In this document: one piece after another, positions 24,247 to 28,066 of the stretch
Numbering within the stretch: position 1 is the stretch's first letter
Layout: the number at the start of each line of letters is the position of its first letter
DNA from: an uncultured Bacteroidales bacterium
GTDB lineage: Bacteria > Bacteroidota > Bacteroidia > Bacteroidales > UBA4417
NCBI GenBank assembly: GCA_937965665.1
Contig: CALCJE010000095.1
Span: forward strand, 1 to 28,066
Length of the DNA stretch: 28,066 nucleotides
Direction of reading: 5' to 3'
Made by a program: the position numbers and the translations under genes
The notes under the pieces: model-generated
The model's database searches: none
The model's input: only the letters and a program-made list of their open reading frames with translations
What the model was told of the DNA's origin: nothing

Positions 24247-24782
24247 TATTTCCCCGCTTCCTCGGGGTCAATATTTTCAACGTTTTGTTTGGCATATTGC
24301 AACACTTCTTCGTTTACATACGCCAGTTCAATACCGGCTTCGGCAAACATCTCTTCCGACTCGGAGCTTGAATGATATTTGAATTCGCAAACCACGCGTT
24401 TAATGCCACAGTTAATAATCAGCATAGCGCAGGTCCGGCAGGGCGTCATGCGGCAGTAAAGGGTGCTGTCCTGCAACGAAATTCCAAGCCTGGCAGCCTG
24501 GCAAATGGCGTTTTGTTCGGCATGTACGGTACGCATACAGTGGTTAGTTACTTTGCCATCCTCGTGGGTAACCTGTTTAAAAAGATGACCTACATCGTCG
24601 CAATGCGGCAAACCAACCGGTGAGCCGACATACCCGGTAACCAGGATCTGTTTGTTACGGGCAATTACACATCCGCTGCGGCCGCGGTCGCAGGTGGCGC
24701 GCTTGGCAATGGTGCGCGACACTTCCATGAAATATTCATCCCAGGTGGGGCGTATATATTGCGGTGTTGTTTGTTCTGTCAT
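24246..24782 (-). CDS. dCMP deaminase
   Basis: This 178-residue zinc enzyme removes the amino group of deoxycytidylate, giving dUMP for thymidylate synthesis. The cytidine-deaminase motif is HAEQN (87-91, zinc ligand H87 and catalytic E89) and PCRTC (114-118, zinc ligands C115 and C118). The N-terminal WDEYFMEVSRTIAKRATCDRGRSGCVIAR and the insertion NHCMRTVHAEQNAI are typical of dCMP deaminases (ComEB/DCTD type), including an extra cysteine/histidine pair that may hold a second zinc. It is a stand-alone gene, convergent with a P-loop kinase, and does not carry the N-terminal kinase domain that marks antiphage deaminases. The free-standing form argues for ordinary pyrimidine metabolism. Confidence 0.92.
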   Translation of the reverse strand: MTEQTTPQYIRPTWDEYFMEVSRTIAKRATCDRGRSGCVIARNKQILVTGYVGSPVGLPHCDDVGHLFKQVTHEDGKVTNHCMRTVHAEQNAICQAARLGISLQDSTLYCRMTPCRTCAMLIINCGIKRVVCEFKYHSSSESEEMFAEAGIELAYVNEEVLQYAKQNVENIDPEEAGK

Positions 24783-24893
24783 AATTCGTTGATTGTATTT
24801 TGCCTGCCAATTATTCTATCGGGCTAAATTACTTAACAATTTTGATTGATACCCATTTTTAATTTCTACATCCGATTATACCACCTCATCGCA

Positions 24894-25889
24894 TCATTCT
24901 TTACCAAATATTGCCACCTTCATTTCGCCCCCCGATTTAATGTATCCCCTGAACATTCCCTGGCTGTTGAATGGCATGGCTACATTCCCGTTTTTATCAA
25001 CAGCAATAATGCCTCCTATGCCTCCCTGGGTTTTGAGTTTTTCCATAATCACCTGGTTGGCGGCCTTAGTCAGCGAAAGGCCTTTGTATTTCATAAGAGC
25101 AGCAACATCGTATGCCACCACGTTACGGATAAAAAACTCGCCGTGCCCGGTAGCCGAAACTGCACAGGTGGCATTATCAGCATACGTGCCGGCACCGATA
25201 ACGGGCGAATCACCTATGCGGCCATATTTTTTCATCATCATTCCGCCGGTTGATGTAGCTGCAGCAAGGTTTCCATAATTATCAACCGCAACACAGCCTA
25301 CGGTACCATGTTTTTTATCCAGAGCGCTGATTGAATCGGCATTGGCTTTTGCTTTCAGGTACGATGCCCAGCGTTCGGGTGTAAAGAAATAATCAGGACT
25401 TACAATTTCAAGCCCTTTTTCGGCGGCAAAAGCTTCAGCGCCTTTACCCGAAAGCATTACATGTTCCGATTTCTCCATTACAGCCCGGGCTGCACTTATC
25501 GGATTACGAATGGTTGTAACTCCGGCCACAGCCCCGGCCATTCCTGTTTTACCATCCATGATAGCCGCATCAAGTTCATTTTTCCCTTCGGCAGTAAAAA
25601 CTGCTCCTTTACCGGCATTAAAAAGCGGGCTGTCCTCCATCATGCGTACACATGCTTCAACGGCATCGAGGCTGGTACCACCGGCCCTCAGGATGCTGTC
25701 GCCATGCCGGAGCACTTCGGTGAGTTTTGCCTTATACTGCGCAGCCTTTTCAGCTGGCAGGTTGGCAGGCGTAATATTTCCGGCTCCTCCGTGTACCACC
25801 AGCGTGTACGTTGCTGATTTCTGCGCCTTAGCTGTTATGGACAGCAATAAAAAAACGGTGAAGATAATTGGGGAAATAGTTTTCATCAT
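24894..25889 (-). CDS. Isoaspartyl peptidase/L-asparaginase (Ntn hydrolase), exported
   Basis: This 331-residue protein is made as a precursor that cuts itself before T196 in HGTVGCVAVD, giving alpha and beta chains with the threonine as nucleophile. It removes isoaspartyl residues from damaged peptides and can hydrolyse asparagine. Other family marks are VVHGGAG (31-37), NAGKGAVFT (91-99), ATSTGGMMMK and GAGTYADN in the beta chain. A signal peptide (residues 2-22, ending ITAKAQ) suggests periplasmic location, which fits a role in peptide salvage and differs from cytoplasmic E. coli IaaA. The TGG after the nucleophile strand and the length fit the plant-type asparaginase family. No partner is adjacent; the next gene upstream is an APC permease, which may import released amino acids. 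Confidence 0.93.
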   Translation of the reverse strand: MMKTISPIIFTVFLLLSITAKAQKSATYTLVVHGGAGNITPANLPAEKAAQYKAKLTEVLRHGDSILRAGGTSLDAVEACVRMMEDSPLFNAGKGAVFTAEGKNELDAAIMDGKTGMAGAVAGVTTIRNPISAARAVMEKSEHVMLSGKGAEAFAAEKGLEIVSPDYFFTPERWASYLKAKANADSISALDKKHGTVGCVAVDNYGNLAAATSTGGMMMKKYGRIGDSPVIGAGTYADNATCAVSATGHGEFFIRNVVAYDVAALMKYKGLSLTKAANQVIMEKLKTQGGIGGIIAVDKNGNVAMPFNSQGMFRGYIKSGGEMKVAIFGKE

Positions 25890-26052
25890 AAGCGTTTTTT
25901 ATGTTTAACAACCTGCAGGATACTTGATATGAAGGTATTTTGCGTAAAGCTACTTGATTACAGGATTAAGAGCCGAAGTTTTTTGGTAATGACGTAACAA
26001 TCACTCTCACAATCAAATAAATATCCTGAGCGGGGAACTTGATCTGCCAGTT

Positions 26053-27780
26053 TTACTTTTCAGCATCCTGTGTTCCGCCTACCAGACGGCTGTGCCTCAT
26101 GCCATAACCGAAATAGAGTATTAACCCAATCACGAGCCATACCAGGAACCGCATCCAGTTGGTGACGCCAAGTTCGCTCATCAGGTACAGGTTGGTGAGC
26201 AGCCCAAGCACCGGGATAAGCGACCATTGCCTGATGATGGCAATTACCGTGGTGAGAACAGAAACTACAGCAAAAACAAAAAACGGCATTTGGTTGTGAA
26301 AACCTTTGGCTGTATGGCCGCTTCCATCAAAAACGGCAGCCAGGAATCCCGGGTTCGAATACCACACCACGATTAAAATGACTGTCCAAATCGGGAGTAA
26401 AAACCAGCGGCTATTCACATACGGAACATAAAATCCTTTTTTGCCCACGTCCTTATTTCCCCTGGGGTGAAGGATAAGCACGCCGCCCGAAACAAGGATA
26501 AATGCAAACAAGGTTCCGATACTGGTAAGATCAGTGACTTCGGTAAGGTTCATAAACAAAGCCGGAATTGCCACCAGGAAACCGGTAATGATGGTAGCAA
26601 AAGCAGGGGTCTTGTATTTTTTGTGTAGTTTGGAAAACCGGGGAGGCAGCAACCCGTCGCGGCTCATGCTCATCCAGATACGGGGCTGGCCTACCTGGAA
26701 CACCAGCAGAACTCCGGCCATGGCTATTACGGCTCCCAGGGCAATAAAACCGGATAACCTGGTGAGATGTAACTTTTCGAAAGCGAATGCCAGCGGATCA
26801 GAAACCCCTAACTGGCTGAAGGGAACCATGCCTGTAAGCACCAGGCTGATAGCTACATAAAGCAGTGTGGTGATGGCAAGTGCATAAATCATGGAGCGGG
26901 GCAAATCGCGGCGTGGATTGCGACATTCTTCCGCAGTGGTCGAAATGGCATCGAAACCGATGTACGCAAAAAACACTCCCGAAACTCCCTTCAGAACGCC
27001 TCCGATTCCATTGGGTGCAAAAGGACTCCAGTTTTTAGGGTCAATATAAAACGAACCTACAGCAACTACCAGCATCAGGATGCCGATTTTTATGAGCACC
27101 ATGATATTGCTTGCCATCTTGGTTTCGTAAATGCCTTTGTACACCAGCCAGGTAATAAACACAACAATACCGAGGGCAGGTATATCGGCAATAAAGCGAA
27201 TGCTGCCGATGTGTGGCGCCGAAACCCAGGCCTGGTATGCTTCGCGCAGGTTGCTGTCGAGGGTAGCCAGGGTGGCCCCCGATTGCAATTGCGCTGTAGC
27301 CAGTTTAAAACCTTTGGCAGCGCTCAGGTAATCTATTGCCAGGTATTCGGGTATATGTATCTGAAGGCCATTGAGCAAACCGGTAAAATATCCTGACCAC
27401 GAAATGGCAACAGCAATATTGCCAATAGCATATTCCATAATCAGATCCCAGCCAATGATCCAGGCGATCAGTTCACCAAAACTGGCATACGCATACGTAT
27501 ATGCGCTTCCGCTGATGGGTATAGCCGAGGCAAACTCGGCATAACACATGGCTGACAACCCACAGGCAATGGCTGTAAATACGAAAAGCAGCGAAACAGC
27601 CGGTCCGCCACTGGCAGCAGCGTTGCCAATGGTGCTGAAAATACCGGCGCCAATAATGGCTGCAATACCCATGGCAGTGAGGTCGCGTACTCCCAGGCGG
27701 CGTTTCATCAAATCAGGATTACTCGCGTCGGCATGACGGAGAATCATTTCAATCGATTTTTTCCTGAAAAGATTTTGCAT
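26053..27780 (-). CDS. APC-family amino acid permease, cationic-amino-acid-transporter type
   Basis: This 575-residue membrane protein moves amino acids across the inner membrane. It begins with a basic cytoplasmic stretch (MQNLFRKKSIE), then RRLGVRDLTAMGIAAIIGAGIFSTIG, the unwound-helix signature of the APC superfamily, with GAGIF for substrate binding. About 12-14 hydrophobic helices follow, and FFAYIGFDAISTTAEECRNPRRDLPRSM is the typical CAT-family segment after helix 5. A longer frame starts at a TTG (27810) inside a perfect 12-base palindrome, GCAAATATTTGC (27807-27818), so the ATG at 27780 is preferred. Part of that palindrome (AATATTTG) is also a 7-of-8 -7 box. Substrate specificity (arginine/lysine or broad) cannot be decided. 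The gene is separate from the asparaginase by 163 bases. Confidence 0.92.
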   Translation of the reverse strand: MQNLFRKKSIEMILRHADASNPDLMKRRLGVRDLTAMGIAAIIGAGIFSTIGNAAASGGPAVSLLFVFTAIACGLSAMCYAEFASAIPISGSAYTYAYASFGELIAWIIGWDLIMEYAIGNIAVAISWSGYFTGLLNGLQIHIPEYLAIDYLSAAKGFKLATAQLQSGATLATLDSNLREAYQAWVSAPHIGSIRFIADIPALGIVVFITWLVYKGIYETKMASNIMVLIKIGILMLVVAVGSFYIDPKNWSPFAPNGIGGVLKGVSGVFFAYIGFDAISTTAEECRNPRRDLPRSMIYALAITTLLYVAISLVLTGMVPFSQLGVSDPLAFAFEKLHLTRLSGFIALGAVIAMAGVLLVFQVGQPRIWMSMSRDGLLPPRFSKLHKKYKTPAFATIITGFLVAIPALFMNLTEVTDLTSIGTLFAFILVSGGVLILHPRGNKDVGKKGFYVPYVNSRWFLLPIWTVILIVVWYSNPGFLAAVFDGSGHTAKGFHNQMPFFVFAVVSVLTTVIAIIRQWSLIPVLGLLTNLYLMSELGVTNWMRFLVWLVIGLILYFGYGMRHSRLVGGTQDAEK

Positions 27781-27974
27781 TATTGAGCACTTGCGCGGTA
27801 AATGTAGCAAATATTTGCAGAACCTATAGTGTTTCCGCTGATTTCATGGCGCTAAAACCTGAGTCTGTACACAGCAATCAAAATAAACCAATTGAAAATT
27901 AGCGCAATGGGTAAACATATAAAAAAATCGCCACATTTATGGCACCTTTAAAAGTATTCCACGAAGAAAATCGG

Positions 27975-28003
27975 GCTAAAGCAATTATTTACGCGGCTTT
28001 AGC
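27975..28003. repeat. Palindromic hairpin, possible REP-like repeat
   Basis: GCTAAAGC (27975-27982) and GCTTTAGC (27996-28003) form a perfect eight-base-pair stem around 13 bases. It has no T-run, so it is not a typical terminator. Similar GGCTTTAGC palindromes are often dispersed in Bacteroidota genomes. The 256 bases from 27811 to the end otherwise hold no gene that I can support; a further hairpin GGGCT/AGCCC occurs near 28021-28043. Confidence 0.4.
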
Positions 28004-28066
28004 ATGATTGCTACTGAATGGGGCTTATCGTAAGTTCGAGCCCGCTTTGCAACACCACTTCCATAG

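Noticed and set aside
28015..28066. Possible tRNA 3' end (AGTTCGAGC then CACCA)
   Set aside because: The bases around TTCGAGC do not form a T-stem, and no acceptor or anticodon arms can be drawn.

Overview
The window looks like a chromosomal segment of a member of the Bacteroidota, probably from the Bacteroidales/Marinilabiliales side. This rests on four things. One large secreted protease ends in a type IX secretion (Por) sorting domain. Several intergenic regions carry the Bacteroidota -7 promoter box TAnnTTTG. Gene starts mostly lack Shine-Dalgarno sites. The protein families (S23-type four-helix protein, paired FKBP lipoproteins, sigma/anti-sigma-like operons) are typical of the phylum. 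I see no rRNA, tRNA, CRISPR array or transposase gene, so most of the region appears to be stable, housekeeping-like chromosome.

Layout. 1-1910 (+): tail of a sigma-70 family factor, a single-pass membrane protein that may be its anti-sigma factor, and a secreted, possibly beta-barrel protein, all joined by ATGA overlaps. 2054-4996 (-): a GMC-type flavin oxidoreductase and an aldehyde dehydrogenase with no base between them, a likely alcohol-to-aldehyde-to-acid module. 5137-7187 (-): a GNAT acetyltransferase and class II fumarase (fumC) with a clear intrinsic terminator. 7279-7656: a truncated S23/IVP four-helix-bundle gene bracketed by inverted copies of a short word. 7680-9178 (-): an ArsC-family thiol protein and release factor 2 (prfB), which needs a programmed +1 frameshift at CTT TGA C. 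9457-11022 (-): recX and two paralogous FKBP-type prolyl isomerase lipoproteins. 11365-17959 (+): an ArsM-like methyltransferase with a strong terminator, a 1306-residue gingipain-family (C25) protease exported by T9SS, and an M14 metallocarboxypeptidase with its own -7 box. 17960-18491 is non-coding. 18492-19719 (+): a cupin protein and an M15 peptidase. 19786-20784 (-): manA, divergent from a lipA-lipB gene fusion at 20937 (+), with the same TACTTTTG box facing each way. 22602-24193 (+): LOG-family phosphoribohydrolase, DUF3147-like membrane protein and a P-loop nucleotide kinase, convergent with a dCMP deaminase (-). 24894-27780 (-): isoaspartyl peptidase/asparaginase and a cationic-amino-acid-type APC permease. 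The last 256 bases hold a small palindrome and no gene I can support.

The most notable items are the single-chain LipA-LipB protein, which would join octanoyl transfer and sulfur insertion in one polypeptide; the inverted-word-flanked four-helix remnant, which looks like a small decayed mobile or exchangeable unit; the prfB recoding site, which ordinary ORF calling truncates; and the GMC/ALDH module with a four-cysteine cluster in the GMC enzyme. I did not find a clear multi-gene defence or other wholly new system.
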